NCBI GenBank assembly: GCA_031772625.1
Contig: CM062814.1
Span: 822,872,757 to 822,936,756 of the forward strand
DNA from: Pinus tabuliformis
Lineage: Eukaryota > Streptophyta > Pinopsida > Pinales > Pinaceae
Length of the DNA stretch: 64,000 nt
Direction: 5' to 3'
The notes under the pieces are model-generated. The model made no database searches. It was not told the origin of the DNA and worked only from the letters and a program-made list of their open reading frames with translations. Positions 1-11,712 of the stretch are shown piece after piece. Positions within the stretch are counted from its first letter, which is position 1. Every line of letters begins with the position of its first letter. Position numbers and translations under genes: made by a program.

Positions 1-260
1 AATCTTAATAGTTGAGGTTAACATGATCGAATGGTTATCGAGTGTGAAGTGACTCAATGGTTAGTCTTTTCGAGACGCCTAATGGGTCGTTGGACATGTT
101 ATGTTTCATATTCGATGATGTTTAAGACTTACATGGAGGGCAAAGTTTGTGATTTATTTAATGCACATGGGCTTGGTTTTCGAGCTGGTGACTTCATTTT
201 AGTGAGGACAAAACTTTTTTAATACTTGTGTTTAAACAGAGTGACGTTCATTTAAAAAAG
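1..260. other. Unassigned AT-rich DNA
   Basis: Nothing recognisable. A 63-codon open frame (31-222, plus) has no motif and no homology I recognise; I treat it as chance. Confidence 0.4.
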
Positions 261-600
261 TGTGAAGTGGAAGTCATGAGGTAGAGTAAGTTTAGTTTAT
301 ATATACATATATCTATCTATTTATTTATTTATGGTGTGAAGTGGAAGTCATGAGGTAGAGTAAGTTTAGTTTATATATACATATATCTATTTATTTATTT
401 ATGGTATTTTATAATGTTCGTTAGTTTAGTTATGTGAAGTGGAAGTCATGAGGTAGAGTAAGTTTAGTTTATATATACATATATCTATCTATTTATTTAT
501 GGTGTGAAGTGGAAGTCATGAGGTAGAGTAAGTTTAGTTTATATATACATATATCTATTTATTTATTTATGGTATTTTATAATGTTCGTTAGTTTAGTTA
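261..600 (+). repeat. Tandem repeat with two-level periodicity
   Basis: Four copies of a unit beginning TGTGAAGTGGAAGTCATGAG start at 261, 335, 433 and 503. Short units (74 and 70 bp) alternate with long ones (98 and 98 bp) carrying an extra tail ending near AATGTTCGTTAG. The array is therefore a dimeric repeat, 261-432 and 433-600, nearly identical between copies. Each unit includes an ATCTATCTATTTATTT-like tract that varies in length. Near-identity suggests recent amplification. No coding potential. Confidence 0.9.
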
Positions 601-3274
601 TGTTTTGTTTTATGTTGTGTATTTTAATTAATTATTATTTGTTTAATATATCTATATACATATTATTTAAATTTTTATTAATAATTAAAATTTGTGTTTA
701 ATTTGTATTTATTTAATCTACTATTTATGTTTTATAAGTTTAATTTTTATTTTTTTAATTTTAACTTATAATAATATTAATTGTAATTATTAATTTAAAA
801 TTAAGATGTTAATTTTTTGTTTTATATAATATGGATTTTCTTACAAGTCATAATGATTATTACAATAATATATTTGATGATGGGCAAACATGAAAATTTA
901 AAGAAGTGATTTTTGATCTTGAGAATATGGGAGGAAGCACAAGGTGAAACTGACAGGAGGACCCAAGAATTAATTGGAGTCAAATTGGTGACAACAGGGA
1001 TCAACTAATGGAGATCCACATCCTAAGTGTATAGATGTAGTAGAGGGAGCAATTTTCCTTGCCCCGCTTTTCTACCCCTCTCATGCGCCTTTTACTTGTT
1101 TTTTATAATGCTTTTATACGATGCATAGCTCAAGGATCAAAGCTTACTCTTGTGATATAGCATTTATTTTACCCCTTAAGATGAGTTAGTTTCTCGCTCA
1201 TCATGGTTGGGAGATGAAATGGTTCCTTATGATGGGATGGAGCATTAAGTGCCTAGGAACTGGGTGATGGCTAATGAGGAGGTAGAACTCATGCCAGGAT
1301 TTTTCCAATGTACTAATTATGTTTCAACCATCTTTTTCATTTTAACTTTTTTTTTTCTTTTGTTGTGGCTATCTTACGCTTTTTCATTCTTTTAGTTGCA
1401 TCAACCTCAAAGGAAAAAATTCCTGGCCCTACTCAAGGATGTGGATGTGTGAGTACCAAAACCTAATGAGCCTATGACATTTGACCCGAAGGATGGACGT
1501 GGTATTAAAGGAATGTTAAAGATGTTAATTCTAAAATGGTAATGGACACACGACTTCAATCCAAGTTTCCCAAGTAGTGCCCATCCTATAACCCTATGGC
1601 CTTGGAGGAGGTCCTATTGATCTAGGGTTGAAGCCTTGTAACTTTGCATGTGTTTTGATATAACTCTTGCATGCATTGAAATTGCAGCTTTTGAATAACG
1701 TTATTTCATGCCTTTGGTATATAATTTACATGTAGCATTTAAACACCTTGTCGCATGCCTTATAATAAAGTCTCCATGCTAGGCTATTGTCACCATGTCC
1801 TCATGAAATTAGGGTTTGCAAAAATTCCCATACTTATTTGGGTTTTATGCCACCATGAAACCTTAAATTGCTTATCTCTTAAATTCACATGAATAGGTGC
1901 CTCTTTGGACATTGGAGGGATGCCATCATCCAGATCAAACCATTCAAAATTCATAAAGCGAAATACAAAAATGGAAAAATGTCAAGCACTGAAATACAAA
2001 GTTTCTTGTGAAGCAATCTTATGGTCTCCCAAACCATGTTTAAGGGAACCGAACAGACGATATGCATTTATAAACCTATTTCAAATGGATAAGGCTTTTG
2101 TGATAATCCCATAGCCTTTACATGACATCAATATCTCCTTAAATGAGGAAGCTGATTGCTTATAAAGAACCTTAATAGGCCACCCTGCATGCCCAAAACA
2201 TAATATGAATTAGAAATATTATGCGACATATGATAAACTTTTATAATTTTGAAAGATAAAGCTTTGGATGTCTAATAAATGAATGAGATTGTAAGCATAA
2301 GATGGTTGTGATGTCTCTCATGTCTTTGCTTGAACACAAATTCACTGAATAATGTGAAAATTGAAGGTTTATTCCTGAATATGGCAATACATACACACAA
2401 ACCTTATTCTCTATTCATAATAAAGTATAATTATGAGAATTATATCTTGTGCCATCATTAAATTCTTTAAAATAAGATATCCAATAGACAAGAACAAGGT
2501 GTTGGAAGTTACGCCATTTTGGAAAAAGAAGCTCAAGTTTGAGAACCAATTCCATGTATAAGCTAACTTAATGAGATTGGTGTGAAATTCAACTTCCAAT
2601 ATGATGATGTAATCAATATGACTTAATATGCCATGAAATTCTCTTTAAGATTGAGGCTTGAAGATGCAAATCAAAGAGTGAAAACTGAAGTGAAGTATAG
2701 GCAGTAACACAAGATGCATGCCTATAATGTGTAGCATACTATGGAGCATATGAAGCTTGAGAAAGCATCATGAAAGCAACAAATTCACAAACCCTAATGC
2801 ATTCAATAAAATGAGGACCAAGATAAAACAAGGACATCGTATTCACTCATGCAATATAAATTCATGATTTGTTAATTGTAATGCATGTCATGTTAGTAAG
2901 TAGCTTAACAACATGTGAATGCAACAGCACCTTGACAAAGCATAATGCATTGAAAAGAGCACAAACCAAGATAACGCAGTGATGGGCATCAACAACCATA
3001 AATTTCCAAGATAACAAGATCATCTAAGGGTTTGGCCAATTCAGGAAATAAGCACACTTGCTAAAGCTTGAAAAGTAGGGGGGTCAAAAAATTTAGGCAT
3101 TCAGGCTAAAAAGTTTGGGTGTTGTTGTAGCAACTACAATAGTTTGGTAGACCTTATAGAGGTAATCTCCACAAAAAATATTTTAAGGGAGTCCCCATAG
3201 GGGAAATCTTCATAGAAACAATCTTTCTACAAGCAAACACTACTAATGTAAAACTTGAAGAGCAATTCCTGGTA
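601..3274. other. Gene-free AT-rich DNA, unclassified
   Basis: No open frame over 70 codons and no recognisable element, RNA gene or clear repeat. The longest frames (822-1004 minus, 1905-2114 plus, 2411-2599 minus) lack motifs. It is probably decayed repeat DNA, but I cannot name a family. Confidence 0.5.
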
Positions 3275-4815
3275 ATTTTTTTAGTCCCTAGGTGATAGAT
3301 GACCTATGCTTCTTTACTAAACAAATCTGATTTAAAATTTCTTCAATAACATTAATATAAAATTGAATATGCATTAATCACACAAATGGTTGGAAAAATA
3401 CAACGAAAATTATAAATTATTTTCCAATTACACAAAAAAAATTGTTCTTCAAATCAAGTTTTCATTGATCATAAGAAATTACGAGGACTCTTCAAGTTGA
3501 GGATTTTCTGCCTACCGGAAGAGAAAACTGCAAAAAAGGTCTACAAGATTGTTGTACTATTTCCCTCATATGATTTATATGGATGATCTATATGATTTTA
3601 CGGATGTGTATGGATATGTTTGTATGGCCTTTTGAACCCTAGATCTGTAACTTGCAAGTCTACTAGGCTACTCTTCTTTCTACTGCCCTGCTTTTCCCTT
3701 CTCTATGATTGCTTTCTCCACCTTCAAATAAAGCTATCTTTGAATCAAATTGCCTTTGTGAAGAATCCACTATGTTACTTGTCCTTCTATCTTGCCTTTC
3801 CTTTGTAGTTTTGAGTTGATGGATAAGTCTCCACAACTCTAATCTTTCACTAAGATCAACGGTGGAGATTAAATCCCAATCTCGCTAGAGATTTTAATGG
3901 TGGAGATTTATCTAAATCACTAATGGACTTAAATTATCTAAATCACTAATGGAGTTAAATTACACTTTATTACTCTTTTCATAATTTAAAACTAAAATTC
4001 TCCACTTTAATAAAATTAAAGACTCTAGTATCATATTAAAAGTTTCTTTTCCAACCTAGGTAGATTAATTGCTTATAATTTTAAAGCAAAAATACTTATT
4101 GAAATTTAAAACTGGAATTTTAGATCATATAATAATTATATTGGATGGAAATTTAAGTAAAGAATAAACAATGGAAGTAATAAAATAATTTTCCAAATAG
4201 AGAGCAAATTTTCTACCCTTCAAATTATTTTGTCATTGACAATATTCCAAACTTATGAGAACTTCCCACACTAGGAAAATTCACCCATTGAGAAAGATTA
4301 ACCCACAACAATACGTAGTTGTTATAATGCCCTATCTATATAGCCTCCACCAAAAATTTGCATGATTGATTTGTTGGGAAAATTGTTGCTTGAATCAACC
4401 CCCTACCACTATTGTGCCCATTCGCATGACCTACTGATAGTGCATACAACCTCCACTAATTGGCTGAGGTCAATTTTCTTGCCACTACTTTGCTTCTCTC
4501 CTTGCTTTGCACACTGAGCAAACTCATTGTCTTTTTATGCAACTAGGAAACCGTCACAATGACTTTTCTTTGTCTCTTACTTCTACCTTTCCCGTCCTTT
4601 ATAATTTTTAGTTGATGACTAAGTCTCCACAAATCTAATCTCTCATTGAGATGAATAATTGAGATTAAATCCCAATCAATGATGGAGATTACATCCAAAT
4701 CACTAATATAAATACTTTACATTTTATTAGACATTAATAAAATCATTAATAAATACTCTTCACTTTAGTTATTAACTTTCATAAAGTGAATTACAAAGAT
4801 AACAATAATTTGGAC
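3275..4815 (-). repeat. LTR-like sequence of Copia A, apparently in two tandem copies
   Basis: Sequence from about 3,275 to 4,020 matches 24,260-25,000 over many short blocks, such as CCCTAGGTGATAGATG, GATTGTTGTAC and the GATTAAATCCCAAT region. A second weaker copy of the same series follows at about 4,085-4,815; for example the block at 3,800-3,900 recurs at 4,610-4,700. This looks like two LTRs side by side. Boundaries are approximate because divergence is high. Confidence 0.55.
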
Positions 4816-4829
4816 AATTTCACACACCG

Positions 4830-5109
4830 TAAGGTGCTCTTCCTATTTGTTGCACTACATGGACAATATGAGACCATATACCCCAACAACTTTATTTCAC
4901 GATCTCCAAGATACCTTAGACCATATTCTATTGTGCCCCTCACATATACGGGCACATGTTTGCAACTACCCAATTCTCCTGCCTTGTCTCCATTGTAAAT
5001 TGGCTAAAGGTGATCACTGCAAAATATATATTTGGCCTGGTGTTGACCAAATTCATCAAAGAAACAATTAGTTTCTTATACAAAGTGGGATCCACCAAAT
5101 ATGAATATG
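4830..5109 (-). mobile_element. Copia A: RNase H part
   Basis: Minus-strand translation resembles the Copia segment between reverse transcriptase and RNase H. Recognisable words are SLMNLVNTRPNIYFAV, SQFTMETRQENWV and RGTIEYGLRYLGD. The last five bases (5,105-5,109, ATATG) are the left target duplication of element C, which interrupts this part; the same element resumes at 16,067. Fossil, broken. Confidence 0.8.
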
Positions 5110-5523
5110 TGTTAGGATATTCCGACACATAGGAAATAGTTAAGTATAACTTGGTCTAGTGTAGAGTTAGGTAAAGTGTGTTTCTTTACTATGTACTTTT
5201 GTAACTTACAATCTGATGGTTCATTCTCTCCTTGGTATTACCGACACTTGATCCATGGCTTAACACCCGATTGGTCCATGATCTCTATTTAAAGAGCATG
5301 GAGGGTCATTTGTAGGGTAACCGTTCATGAGATAATCTTATGTAAATTTTCATTCTTTTATTAATAAATTGCCTGAAGTGGTCGTGTTGGCTCAGGTCGT
5401 GGATTGTTTCCCTCTTTGAGGGTTTTAACCACGTCAACAATACTGGTGTGTTGATCTGTGATCTGTTTGTGAGCGGTGTCCATTGGTGTTCTATCTGAGG
5501 AACTTACCCTGTAAATTCCTACA
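5110..5523 (+). repeat. Left LTR of Copia C
   Basis: 414 bp, starting TG and ending CA, followed at once by the Met-tRNA primer binding site. Homologous to 15,624-16,061. A promoter must lie in the LTR, but I can only point to the AT-rich ATCTCTATTTAAAGAG (5,280-5,295) as a TATA-like candidate. Confidence 0.93.
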
Positions 5524-6747
5524 TGGTACCAGAGCAATTTGAGGGTCGCATCCATTGGTGATCCAAATTTGAAGCTGGTAGAACTGCATCCGACTATCGT
5601 TTCCTAGATCTACTGTTACTGACTGCTTTCGGGCTGAGAGGACTGCTCTATTGTGTTAAGAGCATCTGTTCCAGTGAGGAACCCCTTTCGTTTGACGCGA
5701 AAAGGTTTCTGGTAGCACTAGCTTTGTCATTTTTAAGATCTGGAGGTATAAAGTGTTTATTTGCAGTTTTTAGTTATTTTCTCTTTGTTTATTTCGATTT
5801 ATTTAGCTCTTTGTTTTTTTATTAACGGATCTATACCTTTCATCTCTGCGTATGCCCTTTGCCCCGCGACTTTGTGCGACTTGGGCAAAACAGAAATAGA
5901 AAGTAAGGATTTTTCTCATGCGTATGCTCTTTTCCACCGCGCCTTAGTGTGATCTCGGAAAATTAGAAACATTGAAGAAAATATTTAGTTTCCGGCTAAA
6001 GCTAACTTCAAGCTGTAAGGTTTGTTTCTTTTTGTATGTGCGTGCTTGTTTTTTTTGTATGTCCATGTTGGGTTTTGTGTTTTTTGTTTTGCAGGAAAAA
6101 AAGAGTTTTCTCAAGTAAGCACGCACCCCAAAGCTTCAGTGACTAAAAAAGAAAAAAAAGAAGAAAAAACCCCTTCCTCTTTTCCAAAAATGACTAACCT
6201 TTTAATCTAGCTAACTTGGTCCAAAGCTACTTTATGAGAATAGAGGTCTTGAGTTCAAGTCTTTCTTTTTGTTGAGCTAATTAGATTAAGTTTGGAAAGG
6301 GGGCAGATTTTTTTTTAAATATAACATTATCATTCATTTCCGCACATTCCCACACTTCGTCGGCATCTTCAACAACTTTTTTTCAAAAAGCCATAACTTC
6401 TTCATCCGGAAGCCATTTTCAGAGCCGTATTTTTTGAATCAGCCTAATTTTTCAAGATCTTTCCATTAGAACACTTAGTTTCATAATCTATAGCTTCAGT
6501 TTCTATTAAAATGGAAAGTCCATGCCAAGTTATTCTTGACAGCACCAACTACTTCCAATGGTGGTCCTACATTGTGGATTTACTTAGAAGTAAAGGTCTT
6601 TATAGAATAGCCTCAGGCCAAGAAACCAAATCGAAGGACGAAGATAAGGCAACCAAATGGGAAAATAGGCAAGATCAAGCATGTGGATTGATAGGGATGT
6701 CTATTTCTCCAGACCTTAGATTTCATATCACAGAACTTGATACTCCT

Positions 6748-7468
6748 TGTAACAGTCCAATAAATAAATATCTAACTTAACATTAATTTAAATGAGAGTG
6801 GCACTTACCTAGCCCAATAAACATGTATTTAATTAACTAAATTCAAATTGAATGAATAGTGCTTACCTGTTTACCTGTGGTCGAAGTAGGCTTACCGCAG
6901 CAAGGTTTAGGGGATGACTCTCCACCCAACCGTAGGCTCAATTGTGCAACGTCTTGCTACAACTGGCCACCCCCGAGCCCTCAATCAACGTACTATTGCC
7001 AGTGACTCCTAGGTCTTAGTATACCATTCTCCCAAGAGAATGAAAGACAGAATCTCGGAAAGATGGAATGCCGGAATCCCTCTCATCTTCCTCACCATCT
7101 ATTAAATAGAACAAAACATTGGAAGGGGAACCACATGCACACACTCCATGTGTCTGCATGCAACTTTTTTCTTGTTTTATTTCTTTACTTTTCTTTTGAT
7201 TTTTAGCTTTCTTGTTTTATTTCCTTCTTTTTTATAGTTTTCTTGTTTTATTTCTATTTATTCTTATTTAGAGCTTTAATATGGTTATTACTATTTTTAT
7301 TTTTATTATTTTTATTATTTATTTCTTTTTATATAATTTTTAATATCATTTATTATTTAACACTTATGATTTATTATTTTTATTATTTATTATTAAGTGA
7401 TTTATTTATTATTATTCATTATTTTTATTGTTAATTATTATTTTTGTATTATTTTTATTATTTATTAA
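6748..7468 (-). repeat. LTR of element N, left copy
   Basis: About 720 bp matching 10,951-11,680 nearly base for base, including the block CTTACCGCAGCAAGGTTTAG and the long T/A-rich run from 7,160 on. The alignment stops near 7,468. Confidence 0.88.
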
Positions 7469-10400
7469 CTTCATGTTGCCAACACCCTCTGCTGAACTAG
7501 TATAACCAGCAGGGATCGAAAGTCCCCAACACCCCGGGAAATCTCAAGGAATCTCTGTCCTTTTTTCCACTTTCGGCACCAAGCTAAGCCTGACCCGGTC
7601 TGTATCCTAGTCCAAGGCTGGCCCCAAGGCTCGCGCCTGACTCAGACCTCATCTGCCCCAAGGCAGGCATCCGGTCCGGTACTCAATGACCCCGGGCATC
7701 TGGCAAGTCTGGCCCACTCCCTCCACAACTACTAAGGCGCACAGCCCCAGGCATCGAAGTCCTTTACATCCCTTCTAGACTTCGACATCGCAATCCAATA
7801 ATAGGCACCAAGCCTAGAACATCAGGCACTTGGCCTCCTCAAGATGGTCCCATAGCTCTTCTACAGCTATCCATCAAAAGCTATACACAAGACAAAGGAA
7901 CCAGTGGCATATGTAGTGTTGATTGAGTTTGTCCCCATCCCATATGTTGTTACTTATTCTCCCTCGTGCGTATGGGCTCGCACGAGATAATCAGTTAAAC
8001 TGGCCCTCTCGGCCCATTTGTGGAGTCCTATCAATCATCACACCTCAACATGCAACCAATGCATTAGCTATAACATCATAGTATCATAGAAAATAATCCA
8101 CATGCCAAGTCTTGCATGTCATCATGAGAACATTCATCATTATGAATAATAACGAACTGCATGCTTATGCATGTCATAAATTTGTATGAAACTATCACAT
8201 GCTTCACCTCATGAAATACCATCATAAGTTATGACATCAACATATTTACATCAAAGACATATCATGACTTCACATAATAAATGAACCACATGTCACTAAA
8301 CCTCATATTATAGCATCATAATTCCTATGCCACGTTATGCATATCATATCCATCATGAGTATTCAACATTAAATACCTATCATCACGTAGTAAATGAATA
8401 TGTCAATATACCTAGACATAACATCATAATGCCTATGCATATCATCATCATCATAAGTATACATCATCACTATTGTAACAACTATATAAATATGAACCAC
8501 ATGAGGATGATCACCCTCATACCATCATATCATGAAACATCGTTAATCTGAGGTACATTCCAATACAAATATAGAATAATATTCTATAAGTATTCTTATC
8601 ATGATTCATCAATTTCATTTACTTGTACAAACATTCAACATCCATCTAGGATTTATGTTATCTCGTTAGTGTTATTAGTGTCATGTTTTCATCAAGATAC
8701 CAATTACTTTTAGATAATATTTTCATGTTATTATATTAGGTATACTCATCTAAGTACATCGTTAAATTTCAAATTAGCCTCACCATCTTCAGTCTTAATC
8801 TCGCGTCATATAAACTATTATTTTTCCTAGTTTATCATTGGTCATTCCTCAATTACGAGCATTCTCAACTTCCTATCTTGGCACTTTTAAACTAGATAGA
8901 TCATCACTATGTCCTTTACTAATCATGTTGCTCAGTTCAATCATCAATATCATTAAGAGAATTTTCTTCTTGACATAAACATCCTTTACTTCCTCCTACC
9001 CTATATTCATAGATACAATTTATTTTTCCCTTAGTCTCAATTTAAAACATGTTACACTTGAAATGTTGCTACTATTCTTCCAATATAATAACTTATCTTC
9101 CTTGAATTGCTCATTTTTATTATGGATTCTCTTCTTTAATCTAATGTTATCATACCCTTTAGGGCCATTGAAATGATCTTCTTTATTATTCAAATTTATT
9201 AGTTGTTATACAAAGCAGTTGTATAGCAGTGTAGAGAGGTCATATCCTCCTACGATTATATCACGAAACCTCATGTAACATTATACTCAACATCATAACA
9301 ATTAACTAAACTAAAATCATAGTGTACGATTTAGATGTATCATAAAGTTTAAACAATAAAACATGATTTAGATGCTCCATAAAAGTAACTGTCTTAGCTA
9401 AGTAAGCACTCCTAATTAGTTCATCACACAATTTGTATGCTACAATTCTGATGTAGTCTATTTATTTGCAAGTTTCAACATCTAGAGCCTTAACCTTTAA
9501 TTAAGCTATTACTAGCCTTACCAACGTTCTATAAAACATTGTTTCACTCCCAATACTTTGACATATCCAATTACATAACTCATCAATGATACATCTACTA
9601 AGGAAATTTCAATATTTTCCTACGTTATTTATGAAAATTGACTTTTTATAGAGAGCTTAACAAAAGTTGATCGATTATTTCATACTTTTAATTGCATCTC
9701 ATGATTTTTCCTTATCATTGTTAATAATGTGGAGCATAAAATAAAACAATGCAGTAGCACAATATTTACATTATTTAGTGCATTAATTATCCATATAAAC
9801 ACAACTTTCTTATGCTAGTTACCAGTGAGCAGATGTAGAAACTAAACATCAATGGATATAGAGTAATCAAAGATCAAGGAAATCATTTGCTTCAAGTCAA
9901 CCAATATATTATTTTACCTTTTTCTCTTCTTGAGAATTTTGTATAGTCGACAAAGAAAAGCAGTGACTCCTAAATAAAGCGCCAGTCATTTGAATTCTTC
10001 AGTAGTTACCCATAAATCACTAAACCACCCACTAGAATATATTTTAGACTATGAAAATATTAGCATAAAATAAATCAATTCAGGCAACCATCCGAAGAAG
10101 AACATCTCCTTCAAATTTTAAAACCAAATGTCACATATGTATGGTTGTAATTTCCGACGCAAAACAATAGTATTAAGAGAATTATGCCCTAAATCAAATT
10201 TGAGACGATCTTCTAAACGAAGAAAGGAAAAAGAAAATTCCCAAGAAGACCGAAAAATGTATGACCCTTTGTGATCATGATCCTGAAGTCTTAATAAGGT
10301 TCCAGATCTGAAGATTACTCAATGAGACCAATTCCTTCAAATTTTTGAGAAGACAAAGACATTGGTCAGGCATGTGGCGCGGCAAGATACGAAAATCTTG

Positions 10401-10950
10401 ATTGACTGGGAATATGTAATTTACAAACTCTGTTCATTGCTCACCCTCACTTTTAGGAAAATGTTTCTAACATATAAACAACCAAGCACACACAGCAATA
10501 ATACTAGCAAAGGTGAACGAGCTAGGTCTCAAATCTGATCCTCTTAACTCCCTATAAGTCCCTGGATCAAATCCAATGAACAACTTTTGAAGATTTTTGT
10601 TAGAAAATCGATTAGTGATGTAAGAAGAAAGGACAAGTCGGCCCAAAATCTGACGTAGTATCGTTGCAATCCGACTCGCGGATCTGAGACCATAAAAGTC
10701 AGGGGAAAGCGATCTCTGCCATTGGTCATTATGTCCTAACCAATATTTGCATCCAATCGCAAATGAAACTGTAAATTAAAAGGATCTTTACGCAGACAAT
10801 GCGTATTGTATTATCAATAATAAATAAAAATAAGAAAAACTATAAATAATAATAAATAAATCACTTAATAATAATAATAAATAAGATTAAAAATTTATAC
10901 AAAGAAAATAAATAAAATAGTAATAACCATACTAAAGCTCTGATACCATA

Positions 10951-11712
10951 TGTAATAGTCCAATAAATAAATATCTAACTTAACATTAATTTAAATGAGA
11001 GTGGCACTTACCTAGCCCAATAAACATGTATTTAATTAACTAAATTCAAATTGAATGAATAGTGCTTACCTGTTTACTTGTGGTCGAAGTAGGCTTACCG
11101 CAGCAAGGTTTAGGGGACGACTCTCCACCCAACCGTAGGCTCAATTGTGCAACGTCTTGCTACAACTGGCCACCCCCGAGCCCTCAATCAACGTACTACT
11201 GCCAGTGACTCCTAGGTCTTAGTATACCATTCTCCCAAGAGAATGAAAGACATAATCTCGGAAAGATGGAATGCCGAAATCCCTCTCATCTTCCTCACCA
11301 TCTATTAAATAGAACAAAACATTGGAAGGGGAACCACATGCACACACTCCATGTGTCTGCATGCAACTTTTTTCTTGTTTTATTTCTTTACTTTTCTTTT
11401 GATTTTTAGCTTTCTTGTTTTATTTCCTTCTTTTTTATAGTTTTCTTGTTTTATTTCTATTTATTCTTATTTAGAGCTTTAATATGGTTATTACTATTTT
11501 TATTTTTTTATTTTTATTATTTATTTCTTTTTATATAATTTTTAATATCATTTATTATTTAACACTTATGATTTATTATTTTTATTATTTATTATTAAGT
11601 GATTTATTTATTATTATTCATTATTTTTATTGTTAATTATTATTTTTGTATTATTTTTATTATTTATTATTTTTATTATTTATTATTTATTATTAAGGGG
11701 AGGGATATTACA
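10951..11712 (-). repeat. LTR of element N, right copy
   Basis: 762 bp beginning TGTAATAGTCC and ending GGATATTACA on the plus strand. Read on the minus strand it is the 5' LTR, followed by the primer binding site at 10,937-10,950. Confidence 0.9.

Larger units (their letters stand above)
6748..11712 (-). mobile_element. Element N: LTR element without recognisable genes, nested in Copia C
   Basis: Ends are direct repeats (6,748-7,468 and 10,951-11,712) with a 5-bp target duplication CTCCT at 6,743-6,747 and 11,713-11,717. Orientation is minus: next to the right repeat, the reverse complement reads TATGGTATCAGAGC (10,937-10,950), a Met-tRNA primer binding site. The interior (about 3.5 kb) has no gag or pol words on either strand, so it looks like a non-autonomous LARD-type element. 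It holds a GC-richer patch (7,485-8,040) and long CAT/ATG-rich low-complexity DNA (8,040-9,000). By eye the repeats differ by only about 1%, so it is young, and younger than Copia C. No coding frames to assess. Confidence 0.88.

Noticed and set aside
261-600. CRISPR-like array
   Set aside because: Units are directly adjacent without unique spacers, and this is plant nuclear DNA.
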